From positions 1,834 to 19,042 of the forward strand of contig VBJK01000228.1 in assembly GCA_005879655.1 (NCBI GenBank): 17,209 nt of DNA. Reading direction: 5' to 3'. Numbering within the stretch: the first letter of the stretch is position 1; the number at the start of each line of letters is the position of its first letter. The notes under the pieces are model-generated. The model saw only the letters and a list, made by a program, of their open reading frames with translations. It was not told the DNA's origin and searched no databases. The position numbers and the translations under genes are program-made. Positions 1 through 7,326 of the stretch are shown in pieces. The stretch is from Chloroflexota bacterium (GTDB lineage: Bacteria > Chloroflexota > Ktedonobacteria > Ktedonobacterales > Ktedonobacteraceae).

Positions 1-1956
1 GAACGACTGAGCGAAGTCAAAGGGGTCAGTGCGAAAGACCGCGAGCAAATTATTAAAACCTGGACGCAACAGAGCGATATCAAAGAATTGCACCTCTTCT
101 TACAGTCGCACGAGGTATCAATCAATGTGGCTACACGCGTCTATAAGCAATACGGTAAAGAGTCGATTAAAGTGATTCGTGAGAATCCCTATCAGCTAGC
201 ACAAGACGTGCAGGGCATTGGTTTTCGTACTGCTGATGAGATCGCGGTGAAACTTGGCCTCCCTCACGATAGTATCCCGCGCTTATCCACAGGACTAAAA
301 TATGTGCTGACTCAGGCCGCAAATGAAGACGGGCATTGCTACTTGCTTGAAGGCGAGTTGCTGCACCGTGCTGCCGATATCTTGAAAGCCCCAGTTGAAG
401 CGCTCACGATCGCCATGGAACAGCTGTACACTGACCGCGATGTGTTTATCGAGCCGCCGTCTTCGCTTGCTGAGCTAGCACCCCCATTGCCTTTGCCACT
501 AGCTGTTGCAGATAAAATAGTTGTTATACCTGAGAGCAGCATGTCAGACGAGGAGCAGCCACAATCTCGCATTTATTACGGTCCATTCTGGCACGCGGAG
601 AGTGGTTCGTCGCGCCTCCTACGCCGCCTCGTGCAAACACCTAGCAACTTGCCGCCCGCATCTCAGCAGATGTGGCAGGCTGTCTTTAATTTGCTCAAAG
701 AAAAGCGCAATATGCATCTGACCGATAAGCAGCGCGAAGCCGTACAGATGGCCTATGGGCAGAAGGTCAGCATCCTCACTGGCGGACCAGGTACCGGCAA
801 GTCAACTTCGATGCGCGCATTATTAATGTTGCTGCACAAAAGGAAGATTGATGTTGCACTAGCAGCTCCTACAGGCAGAGCTGCCAAGCGCCTCACTGAA
901 GCAACTGGTACACAGGGTACGCCATATGAAGCAAAAACTCTCCATCGCCTGTTAGAGTATGCACCGCACGATAATAGCTATCAACGCAACGAGAACCATC
1001 CGCTACCGCACCAGTTTGTGATTATCGACGAGTTCTCGATGGTTGATATCCTGCTCTTCTACCATCTGCTGAAGGCGCTCCCACGCGAGTCACACCTGCT
1101 GCTCGTCGGCGATGCCGATCAATTGCCGTCAGTTGGTCCTGGCAACGTCTTGCGCGATCTGCTCAAGAGCGAGATCCTGCCGACGGTACGCCTCACCGAA
1201 CTCTTTCGCCAGGCACAACAAAGTAGAATCATTGTCAACGCTCACAGTATCAATGCTGGTCAGATTCCCTCAACGAGAATCGAGGCCAATAGCGATTTCT
1301 TCTTCATGTCAGAAGATGACCCTGTAAAAGCTCAGCAGCTTATTCTTGACCTTGTCCAGCATCGCTTGCCTGCGCGCTACCATTTTGATCCACTGCGCGA
1401 CATTCAGGTACTCTCCCCTATGTATAAGGGTGCGGTCGGTGTGAATGTACTGAACGAGACATTACAGCAACGCTTGAACCCGCAGTCGTCCTCGCAGGTC
1501 GAATGGGGTGGCCGCCTCTTTCGTGTGGGTGACAAAGTGATGCAGACCCGTAATGACTACGATAAAGGGGTCTTTAATGGAGACGTAGGTTGGATTCGTC
1601 ATCTTAATAAAGATGACTCCACTGTTAAAATTGAGTTCCTGGAAGAGGCCGGACCATCGCTGATAAGCTACGATTTTCATGAATTGGATGAGCTAGTACT
1701 AGCCTACGCAGTGACCGTGCATAAGAGTCAGGGTAGTGAATATCCTGCTGTCATTATTCCCCTTTTCAAGGAGCATCGTATGCTGCTACAACGTAATTTG
1801 CTCTATACGGCAATTACACGTGCAAAACGCTTCTGCATACTAGTTGGACAGCCGTATGCTCTCGAACTCGCGGTAAGGAATGATCGAGTTGCGCTACGCA
1901 ATACCGGCTTGGCGGAGCGCCTCCTGCAATTGTGCAAGAACGTTGTCAGGATATAA
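1..1956 (+). CDS. recD2: RecD2-type ATP-dependent DNA helicase, 5' partial
   Basis: This is a superfamily 1B 5'-3' DNA helicase of the RecD2/RecD-like family, acting in DNA repair and recombination without RecBC. The frame is open from base 1, so the true start lies outside; the TTG at 88 is internal, because the codons before it already encode helix-hairpin-helix-like RecD2 sequence. Of 651 visible residues, the HhH region with NPYQL and GIGFRTAD is near residues 60-80. Walker A GGPGTGKST is at about 261, Walker B IIDEFSMVD at about 341, GDADQLPSVGPGN at about 371, and the C-terminal UvrD-like motifs VHKSQGSEYP and YTAITRAK at about 573 and 602. The family usually has 720-750 residues, so roughly 80-100 are missing. 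Between the HhH region and Walker A, about residues 149-195 form a proline-rich low-complexity insert. Family call is secure; only the N-terminus is unknown. Confidence 0.93.
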   Translation, partial: ERLSEVKGVSAKDREQIIKTWTQQSDIKELHLFLQSHEVSINVATRVYKQYGKESIKVIRENPYQLAQDVQGIGFRTADEIAVKLGLPHDSIPRLSTGLKYVLTQAANEDGHCYLLEGELLHRAADILKAPVEALTIAMEQLYTDRDVFIEPPSSLAELAPPLPLPLAVADKIVVIPESSMSDEEQPQSRIYYGPFWHAESGSSRLLRRLVQTPSNLPPASQQMWQAVFNLLKEKRNMHLTDKQREAVQMAYGQKVSILTGGPGTGKSTSMRALLMLLHKRKIDVALAAPTGRAAKRLTEATGTQGTPYEAKTLHRLLEYAPHDNSYQRNENHPLPHQFVIIDEFSMVDILLFYHLLKALPRESHLLLVGDADQLPSVGPGNVLRDLLKSEILPTVRLTELFRQAQQSRIIVNAHSINAGQIPSTRIEANSDFFFMSEDDPVKAQQLILDLVQHRLPARYHFDPLRDIQVLSPMYKGAVGVNVLNETLQQRLNPQSSSQVEWGGRLFRVGDKVMQTRNDYDKGVFNGDVGWIRHLNKDDSTVKIEFLEEAGPSLISYDFHELDELVLAYAVTVHKSQGSEYPAVIIPLFKEHRMLLQRNLLYTAITRAKRFCILVGQPYALELAVRNDRVALRNTGLAERLLQLCKNVVRI

Positions 1957-1974
1957 ATAACGTTCCGGTTACAC

Positions 1975-2003
1975 TTGCTGAACGCTGACATCACAGATAG
2001 AAT
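1975..2003 (+). promoter_or_regulatory. Candidate sigma-70 promoter for first sulfurtransferase
   Basis: TTGCTG (1975-1980) and TAGAAT (1998-2003) are 17 bp apart, 4/6 and 5/6 matches to the consensus. It starts just after the helicase stop codon and would give a leader of about 125 nt before the sulfurtransferase ATG. Called by eye, without experimental support. Confidence 0.4.
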
Positions 2004-2026
2004 ATGCAAGATGAACATTTTCGTTA

Positions 2027-2050
2027 CCAAGTAAGGTTATACCTACTTGG
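2027..2050. repeat. Hairpin between recD2 and sulfurtransferase
   Basis: CCAAGT-A-AGGT, loop TAT, ACCT-ACTTGG forms a 10-bp stem with one bulged A. No T-run follows on the plus strand, so it is a poor intrinsic terminator. It may be a weak recD2 terminator or, if the 1975 promoter is real, a structure in the sulfurtransferase leader. Confidence 0.45.
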
Positions 2051-2135
2051 CATATATCACATTCGTGATCATCTATCTGTGCAGGCCAGTGCAAGCTTGG
2101 AGTAAATAACAGAGATGTTTGAGGAAGGATTGTCT

Positions 2136-3017
2136 ATGCCAGGAACTGAGACAGCTAGTTCAGGTATGAATGCGGCCTCTGATTATGCCTATCCAGAGGT
2201 GTTAGTTGAAACTGATTGGGTTGCTGAGCACCTCAACGATCCACATATCCGCTTGATTGAGGTGGATGCAGATGTATCACTGTATGAGGTTGGTCATATT
2301 CCTGGCGCAGTGAAGCTCGACTGGCATGCTGACATACAAGATCAGTTGACCCATGATGTTGTGGATCAAGCGAGTTTTGAACGGTTAATGAAGCAGTGGA
2401 GCATTGCCAATGATACAACCATTGTGTTTTATGGCGATCAGCATAACTGGTATGCCTGCTATGCTTTCTGGCTTTTTACGCTGTATTGTCATCAGAAGTT
2501 GAAGATTATGAACGGCGGACGCAGGAAGTGGAAAGCTGAGCAGCGCAGCATGACGAGCGAAGTACCTCATTTTGCGCCAACCACCTACCGTGCGCAACAA
2601 CCGGATAAGCGTATTCGTGCGTATCGTGATAATGTTATCTATGCTTTGAAGAATCCTGGCCGCCGTTTAGTTGATGCACGCTCGCCGCAGGAATACGCTG
2701 GCGAATTACTCTATATGGTGGAGTATCCACGGGAGCGTGTACAACGTGTCGGCCATATTCCAGGGGCGAAAAACATCCCTTGTGTGACGGCTACTCGCGC
2801 TGATGGCACATTTAAATCTGCTGAAGAATTGCGGCAGATCTACGGTGGCCACGATGTCACACCGGATAAAGAGGTCATCGCCTACTGTTGGCTTGGTGAG
2901 CGCTCAGCCCATACCTGGTTCGTGCTAACGAAGTTGCTTGGCTATCCTCGTGTACGCAACTATGACGGCTCCTGGGCTGAATGGGGCAATATTGTAGGCG
3001 CGCCGATTGAGAGGTGA
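2136..3017 (+). CDS. Thiosulfate sulfurtransferase-like protein, variant active site
   Basis: This is a two-domain rhodanese of the CysA/SseA type, a family that moves sulfane sulfur from thiosulfate or mercaptopyruvate to thiophilic acceptors in the cytoplasm. ATG 2136 is preferred over the in-frame ATG at 2115 because AGGAAGG sits 7 nt upstream; this gives 293 residues against about 280 for the family. The inactive N-terminal rhodanese domain carries GHIPGA. The C-terminal domain carries [17 protein letters not shown] and the catalytic loop C251-W-L-G-E-R-S. The usual basic residue after the cysteine (CRIGERS in the copy at 10384) is tryptophan here, so substrate choice may differ. The last third is closely similar to that second copy (HTWFVL, RNYDGSW.EWG, GAPIE). 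It converges on the methyltransferase with only 14 bp between stop codons and no terminator. Fold is certain; substrate is not. Confidence 0.88.
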   Translation: MPGTETASSGMNAASDYAYPEVLVETDWVAEHLNDPHIRLIEVDADVSLYEVGHIPGAVKLDWHADIQDQLTHDVVDQASFERLMKQWSIANDTTIVFYGDQHNWYACYAFWLFTLYCHQKLKIMNGGRRKWKAEQRSMTSEVPHFAPTTYRAQQPDKRIRAYRDNVIYALKNPGRRLVDARSPQEYAGELLYMVEYPRERVQRVGHIPGAKNIPCVTATRADGTFKSAEELRQIYGGHDVTPDKEVIAYCWLGERSAHTWFVLTKLLGYPRVRNYDGSWAEWGNIVGAPIER

Positions 3018-3031
3018 TGGAGAGCATCATA

Positions 3032-3898
3032 TTATTCCTCTTGCGGCCTCTCTCCCCATGCCCTGAGAAAAAACCACATCCCGCAGAAATCATTTGAAAG
3101 CATTTCTGCGGGAAGTTGTTGATAGAGGCGGTTCAGTTCCTCTCCTGTGACTCCGACCATGCTAATGAGAAATGGTTGCACGAGTTGATACATTGCTATG
3201 ATATTCTGATAGGCAGGATGGTGCGCTTCCGTGCCTGCTGAATACTCCAAGGAGAGTGCCTGCGCATGGATGTTTTGATAGCCAGCCTTGCGCAGGAACG
3301 GCTGCAACATCACGGTTGTTCCAAAGGCACTGGGGGAGATGCCATGTTTCGCCAGATGCATGGCTTGCGTCATCAGTACGCTCAGCCGCTCTGAAATTGG
3401 GCCATTACTGATCCCCCAGTCTGCTTCAGTGAGACAGATAATCCCCCCAGGTCGCAGAATGCGGTAACTCTCGCGCAACAGGATTGACCAGTCCGCTTGT
3501 GTGAGAAATCCGTTCAGCAGGCGTCCATGTACCAGATCAAACGAGTTGTCAGGAAAGTTAAGTGGTTTCTTGGCATCCATGACGCTAAAGTGTACATTGG
3601 GGATTTGCTGTATTTCTGCCTGACTTTGTGCGAATGCGATCACACGTTCACTAATGTCAATCCCTCTCACCTGGGCAGAGGGAAACGTCATGGCAGCTTC
3701 TCTTGTCCATCCTCCAGGTCCACAAGCAAGATCAAGGATGTTTTGAAGTTTAGCGCTGTTAGCCAATGGAGGAAGCAGCCCTAGAGCCTTGGTAAAAAGA
3801 CGATCCTGATGCAGGAGACGAGCCAATTCCGCTGGACTTTCTACATCAATAATATAGGAGTTCTTGTCTTGCCCGTTCTCAGATGATAGTGTTGACAT
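3032..3898 (-). CDS. Class I SAM-dependent methyltransferase
   Basis: A 288-residue soluble protein with the Rossmann methyltransferase fold (Methyltransf_11/25, UbiE-like). Motif I LDLACGPGGWT lies at residues 55-65 and binds SAM. The acidic end of strand 2 is D81 in GIDIS, followed by the acidic motif VMDAK (106-110), NSFDLVHGR (118-126) and LRPGG (148-152). The start codon is preceded on the minus strand by AAGGAGATACGCA, a good ribosome binding site. It begins 39 bp after the stop of the HTH-GAF regulator on the same strand with no terminator between them, so the two are probably co-transcribed. The substrate cannot be read from the sequence; the C-terminal half (about 165-288), which normally shapes substrate binding, matches nothing I can name. 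Confidence 0.85.
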   Translation of the reverse strand: MSTLSSENGQDKNSYIIDVESPAELARLLHQDRLFTKALGLLPPLANSAKLQNILDLACGPGGWTREAAMTFPSAQVRGIDISERVIAFAQSQAEIQQIPNVHFSVMDAKKPLNFPDNSFDLVHGRLLNGFLTQADWSILLRESYRILRPGGIICLTEADWGISNGPISERLSVLMTQAMHLAKHGISPSAFGTTVMLQPFLRKAGYQNIHAQALSLEYSAGTEAHHPAYQNIIAMYQLVQPFLISMVGVTGEELNRLYQQLPAEMLSNDFCGMWFFLRAWGERPQEE

Positions 3899-3937
3899 TG
3901 CGTATCTCCTTCCTTGCTCATACTGCCAATCAAGCGA

Positions 3938-4990
3938 CTAGAAATGACAAGATGCACTGTCGTTCACAACAGCTTTACCAATCCCTGTATCCCCTCTCTG
4001 CTGTTGTGAAACGAGCGATATTAGCTCAGCTTCAAACTGTTGGCGGACGACTCGCTCTGCCTGCTCCCAATTAGCAAGAGACTCATCGGAGCTGCGTTTA
4101 CACTGCATCGAAACCCGATCACAGAAACCAGCAAGATACGTTTGCTGTAGAGAGGCAGAAGGCATCATATGCAACGTGCACTGTTCTGGCATATACCATT
4201 CATCATCCCTCATAGCAATCGCCGCCAGTTCACAATAGCGTTGCAGAATAGTTAGAACATGTGCCGTAAAGAAGTTGGGTGGGGTACTCAGAATGAGAAA
4301 GCACCCTGCAACCCGCCCCTGCTTCTGAATAGGCACGGCAGCACCACTCGCGGAATGTTCATTCTGAAATACAGAGAGGAGTGCAAACCCCTCTGAGCCG
4401 CGATGCGCTTGGATTATGTGGGGACGGAGTGTCAAGATGGCTTGGCTTGCGAGTGATTCTGCACCGAGGAAATAATGCTGGGACTGGAGAACATTGCTCC
4501 AAGGGGGTGTTCCCAAGGAAAGACGCTGGCTCAGCGTTCTTACCGGCTGACCAGGAATAGGAGGAGTACACGAGAGAATTACCACGTAGATCCCCTGGCG
4601 GTCCGCATCAAGATGTCCAACCATTTCAAGCAAGATCAGTTGGCAGAGCGTCATAAATCGTAAAGGTTCAGGCGTAACAACATTCGCCTCTATAAAGTGC
4701 GAGTAGAAGGTTGACGAAATGTCTGGTCTTTTCACAGAAAGCAGTTGCTCGATCCCATATTTTGCGAAATTGGGGTCACGTTCCAGACAGGCAAGAAACT
4801 GTGCTTGTGTGTTTGTCGGCAACACTGCAAGTAGTTGCCGTATCCGACCAAGATGGGGGAGAGTAGTATTGCCACGAATCCAACGCTCCCAGGTCTTCTC
4901 TTGGATACCCAGAGCTTTGATAATCCGTTGTTTCTCCTCGACTTCCAAATCCCTCAGCAGGTCGCGCCATGACAGCAATCGTTGTGACAT
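3938..4990 (-). CDS. HTH-GAF domain regulator
   Basis: A 350-residue protein without membrane segments. Residues about 15-55 look like a small helix-turn-helix of Xre type (IIKALGIQEKTWERWIRGNT, then a second helix IRQLLAVLP). Residues about 125-262 resemble a GAF sensor domain: predicted strands around GIYVVILSC, an AVPIQKQGRVAGCFLI strand pair, then a helix with LTILQRYCELAAIAM. The C-terminal 80 residues are polar, with a helical stretch near 305-335. Similar HTH-plus-GAF proteins are, from memory, numerous in Ktedonobacteria; ligands are generally unknown. The start has GGAG 5 nt upstream and a candidate promoter at 5029-5057. It lies upstream of, and probably in one operon with, the methyltransferase. 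DNA binding is inferred from the HTH alone. Confidence 0.7.
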   Translation of the reverse strand: MSQRLLSWRDLLRDLEVEEKQRIIKALGIQEKTWERWIRGNTTLPHLGRIRQLLAVLPTNTQAQFLACLERDPNFAKYGIEQLLSVKRPDISSTFYSHFIEANVVTPEPLRFMTLCQLILLEMVGHLDADRQGIYVVILSCTPPIPGQPVRTLSQRLSLGTPPWSNVLQSQHYFLGAESLASQAILTLRPHIIQAHRGSEGFALLSVFQNEHSASGAAVPIQKQGRVAGCFLILSTPPNFFTAHVLTILQRYCELAAIAMRDDEWYMPEQCTLHMMPSASLQQTYLAGFCDRVSMQCKRSSDESLANWEQAERVVRQQFEAELISLVSQQQRGDTGIGKAVVNDSASCHF

Positions 4991-5028
4991 ATATACTCCA
5001 TTGATGGGAGAATGCTCTTTCTCCTTCT

Positions 5029-5057
5029 ATAATACTCAAATTAGCAGCTAGTGTCGA
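5029..5057 (-). promoter_or_regulatory. Promoter for HTH-GAF/methyltransferase unit
   Basis: On the minus strand TCGACA (5057-5052) and TATTAT (5034-5029) are separated by 17 bp; each matches the sigma-70 consensus at 5/6 positions. It lies about 40 bp upstream of the HTH-GAF start codon and faces away from the twin dyad at 5138-5204. Confidence 0.5.
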
Positions 5058-5137
5058 GTGAAAGAGACCCATTTTCCAGGCTTTTTGAAAGTGGTTGGTG
5101 CTAGTGTGAGAACAGTGAACCAATAAATCAAGGGAAA

Positions 5138-5204
5138 TGGACATTTTGCAAGAAATGTCCAAAAATACTGTCTTTTTCCTTGGACATTTCTTGCAAAATG
5201 TCCA
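5138..5204. promoter_or_regulatory. Twin operator-like dyads forming a 25-bp inverted repeat
   Basis: Two 25-bp arms (5138-5162 and 5180-5204) are perfect reverse complements around a 17-bp spacer. Each arm holds its own dyad, GGACATTT-N6-AAATGTCC, at 5139-5160 (N6 TGCAAG) and 5182-5203 (N6 CTTGCA). Dyad centres are 43 bp apart, about four helical turns, so bound dimers would sit on the same DNA face. The second dyad covers the -35 element of the response-regulator promoter. This layout fits a cooperative operator better than a terminator, since no T-run follows on either strand. The binding protein is unknown; the neighbouring HTH-GAF protein is one candidate. Confidence 0.7.
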
Positions 5205-5219
5205 AAGTAATGATATTGT
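5191..5219 (+). promoter_or_regulatory. Promoter for response regulator, inside dyad 2
   Basis: TTGCAA (5191-5196), 17 bp, TATTGT (5214-5219). The -35 hexamer falls in the centre and right half of the second dyad. The predicted start of transcription, near 5226, lies downstream of the longest open frame's ATG at 5137, which argues for a later translation start. Confidence 0.5.
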
Positions 5220-5259
5220 ATTCTCGGTAATGGATGTTAGTAATAGAAGGCAGATAGGC

Positions 5260-5655
5260 ATGCTTCAAAATAGTGCAGAGGCAAGCAAAGGGGTTCAAAA
5301 AACCATTCTGGTCGTTGAGGATAATGCTGCCATAGGAAATATGCTCGTGGCGAGTATTTCTCTCCTGTCGCCGTACCGTGTCGTCTGGGTGAGTAATGCG
5401 ACGCAAGCACTTGAGGCTGTCAGTTGCGTCATGCCTCAGTTGTTGCTGATCGATTACCTTCTCCCAGATATGAGTGGTATAGCCCTCTACGATCGGCTCC
5501 ATACAGATAAGGGGCTTGAAACCCCTCCAGTTATTTTGATGAGTGCTGCCCTAACCCTACCTATGAATGAGCTTGTGATGCGCAAGTTGGCGAGCATCGA
5601 GAAACCATTTCACCTTCGTGAATTAATTGACCAGATGCAAGCACTAGTCTGTTAG
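5260..5655 (+). CDS. Single-domain response regulator (CheY-like receiver)
   Basis: The protein is essentially one receiver domain of 131 residues. From ATG 5260 it has the acidic pair E20-D21 in LVVEDN, phospho-acceptor D65 in LLIDYLLPDMSG, switch residue S95 in ILMSAA, and conserved K115 in EKPF. No output domain follows, so it must act through partner proteins, like CheY or Spo0F. The frame is open back to an ATG at 5137, but that start lies in the twin dyad and ahead of the predicted promoter; ATG 5230 would be nearly leaderless. ATG 5260 has AGAAGG 9 nt upstream and is preferred, with moderate certainty. No histidine kinase is nearby. It is transcribed divergently from the HTH-GAF regulator and converges on the flavin reductase, with no clear terminator in the 108-bp gap. 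Confidence 0.85.
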   Translation: MLQNSAEASKGVQKTILVVEDNAAIGNMLVASISLLSPYRVVWVSNATQALEAVSCVMPQLLLIDYLLPDMSGIALYDRLHTDKGLETPPVILMSAALTLPMNELVMRKLASIEKPFHLRELIDQMQALVC

Positions 5656-5763
5656 AGTATGAAAAAAGCTGGCGGTGCAAAAATCTTGTTTGGAGCATGA
5701 TAGCAAAATAAGAGTAGAGGAGATACAAGCTACGCAAGCGGCTCTCCTCGCTAGAAGTTGACG

Positions 5764-6351
5764 TTATTTTCTACATACTATAGAAGACCCATTTTTTGCT
5801 AGACGACCATATTGCGCTCTATAGTAGATAAGCGCTTTTTTATCCTCTACAGTATTATGAAGGGGGGTTTCTATAAGCGTTGACAATTCGCTCTCTGCTT
5901 CATTGGCAAAGACGACTTGCTGTGTGGTTCCCATCGCTACGACTTGACCGAGGAATATCGCATGATCGCCGCCTGGATATTCGGCCACAACGCGCGCATC
6001 GATAAACGCGAGGGTATTATCGAGGATTGGTGCTCCGGTTGCCGCTGTATGGTAAGGAGTACGACAAAATTGCTCAAAACGTTCCGCTGAATGGGTTGCG
6101 AAACAGCGCGAAAGATGCTCTTGCTCTTCTGTTAACATGTTCACGGCAAAAACTTGGCTCTCCCGGATAAGTTGGACGGTCTGGCTGGCAAGGTCTATGC
6201 ACACCAGGATCAGTGGTGGCGTTAGTGAGACCGAACAAAATGCATTAACGGTTAATCCTCCCAGTTTATCCTGGTAGCGCGTAGTAACGACTGTAACACC
6301 TGTGGCGAAGCGACCCATCACTCGCCGAAAAAAATCTTTTTCTATTGTCAT
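5764..6351 (-). CDS. Flavin reductase family protein
   Basis: This 195-residue protein belongs to the flavin reductase-like domain family (HpaC/ActVB/NtaB-type FMN-binding split barrel). Members reduce FMN or FAD with NAD(P)H, typically to feed a separate monooxygenase. Recognisable parts are GRFATGVTVVTT near residues 13-24, GLTVNAFCSVSLTPPLILVCI in the FMN-binding region, FAVNML, and a C-terminal DHAIFLGQV strand. The in-frame ATG at 6366 is possible, but ATG 6351 has AAGGA 7 nt upstream and is preferred. No monooxygenase or other oxidoreductase partner is in the window, so its electron acceptor is unknown. A candidate promoter lies at 6417-6445 on the same strand. It appears monocistronic. 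Confidence 0.85.
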   Translation of the reverse strand: MTIEKDFFRRVMGRFATGVTVVTTRYQDKLGGLTVNAFCSVSLTPPLILVCIDLASQTVQLIRESQVFAVNMLTEEQEHLSRCFATHSAERFEQFCRTPYHTAATGAPILDNTLAFIDARVVAEYPGGDHAIFLGQVVAMGTTQQVVFANEAESELSTLIETPLHNTVEDKKALIYYRAQYGRLAKNGSSIVCRK

Positions 6352-6416
6352 CAATGAATCCTTCATATTAGAACGCTTCTGACCGTGATATGGTAGAGCG
6401 ACCTTTTTATGTACGT

Positions 6417-6445
6417 AGTATCCCCCTTAGAGTTAGAGTTGTCAA
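6417..6445 (-). promoter_or_regulatory. Candidate promoter for flavin reductase
   Basis: On the minus strand a perfect TTGACA (6445-6440) is followed after 17 bp by GATACT (6422-6417, 4/6). It lies about 65 bp upstream of the flavin reductase ATG at 6351. The hexamers are called by eye. Confidence 0.5.
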
Positions 6446-6507
6446 CGGTCCTGCTGAGAAAGGGGGAGTACGTCATTGTTTGGCATTGAAGAGAGTAGTA
6501 GCACACT

Positions 6508-6660
6508 CCGTAGAAGCGCACTTTATTGCGCAGTGTTCCCAAAAAGGCTCATAGCCGTGCAATTTATCACGCCAGGGTACAAGCTAATAAAACAAGCGCA
6601 ATGAATTGCACAGCTACAGATTTTTTGGAGGCCACTGCGCAATAAAGTGCGCTTCTACGG
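6508..6660. mobile_element. 153-bp MITE-like fold-back element
   Basis: The ends are a perfect 28-bp inverted repeat: 6508-6535 (beginning CCGTAGAAGCGCACTTTATT) and 6633-6660. A second nested inverted repeat, 6552-6567 against 6601-6616, matches at 14 of 16 positions around GTGCAATT. The A-run near 6541-6545 and T-run near 6621-6626 also oppose each other, so nearly the whole element can fold into one long hairpin with a loop of about 33 nt. It has no credible gene. No target duplication could be made out in the flanks. It sits between the flavin reductase promoter and the 3' end of the DinB-family gene. Symmetry and size fit a miniature transposable element moved by a transposase encoded elsewhere. 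Confidence 0.7.
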
Positions 6661-6728
6661 TTTTATCTTTCTTTTACATGCACAGCTTTTCTTTGCAGGC
6701 AAGCCATCTACCATAGCACAAGCTTTTG

Positions 6729-7286
6729 CTAGCGACCCACAGACAACGCATATTGACGTAGCGTATCACGAACCTGATCGAGGTGCCTCTGCCCATGTCC
6801 GACGCCAAGCATATACAGACCAATTGCATTCAAGGGACCGAAACGAGGAATCAACGTTACAGTCATGTCCAGCTTGGGTTCATCGGGCCAAGCATCAAGG
6901 AACGCGCGGCACATACGATGGCACTCCCGCAGACGTGCCTGTACCAATTGCACGGTAGATAGCTGTTGCCAGGGCATTTCTAAGCGCAGACGCTCCTTAA
7001 CCTGCACGCCACGAGCTAATAGCGCAGCAACAGTAGAGCTTTCCTCCAGACTTGCCGTCAGGTGAGTGACGACATGATTTAACGTCCAGCCCTGCTCACG
7101 GTCGTCTGAAGCAACGGGGTCATGAGGCACGAAGAGTACAGCAGCATCCGTGGCTTTGGCAAGTTCTGAGGCAAAGCCGTCAAAGAGTTCATCGGTCAAG
7201 CGATACAAATCAGCGTGTTGTATATCGAGTACCATGTCAGCAAAGTTAGCTTGACCTGCAAAGAAAGCATCGAAATCGATCTTCAT
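6729..7286 (-). CDS. DinB-family (DinB/YfiT-like) protein
   Basis: A 185-residue protein of the DinB/YfiT four-helix-bundle superfamily, whose members often bind a metal through three histidines and include thiol transferases and damage-induced proteins. Visible markers are WTLNHVVTHLTASLEES (H71, H75) on one helix and GVGHGQRHLDQVRDTL (H164, H168) on the last helix, the usual place for the paired metal-ligand histidines. There is no signal peptide. Minus-strand AAGGAA lies 7 nt before the ATG. Just upstream are a 16-bp dyad (7311-7326) and the remains of an interrupted small gene on the same strand; the two could once have formed an operon. Substrate unknown. Confidence 0.8.
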   Translation of the reverse strand: MKIDFDAFFAGQANFADMVLDIQHADLYRLTDELFDGFASELAKATDAAVLFVPHDPVASDDREQGWTLNHVVTHLTASLEESSTVAALLARGVQVKERLRLEMPWQQLSTVQLVQARLRECHRMCRAFLDAWPDEPKLDMTVTLIPRFGPLNAIGLYMLGVGHGQRHLDQVRDTLRQYALSVGR

Positions 7287-7310
7287 AAGAGAGTTCCTTT
7301 CGCGCTATTT

Positions 7311-7326
7311 AGTTGGCATACCAACT
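7311..7326. promoter_or_regulatory. Operator-like palindrome upstream of DinB-family gene
   Basis: AGTTGG-CATA-CCAACT is a 6-bp inverted repeat around 4 bp, about 25 bp ahead of the DinB-family start codon and touching the stop codon of the interrupted gene. The shape TTGGNNNNCCAA resembles GntR-type half-sites, but no such regulator is nearby. Could also be chance. Confidence 0.35.

Noticed and set aside
5128..5502. Minus-strand open frame of 124 codons opposite the response regulator
   Set aside because: It is antisense to a clear receiver domain, runs through the twin dyad, and shows no recognisable family.
5716..5746. GAGGAGA/TCTCCTC pairing between the convergent response regulator and flavin reductase as a terminator
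   Set aside because: Only 7 bp with a 17-nt loop and no T-run on either side.
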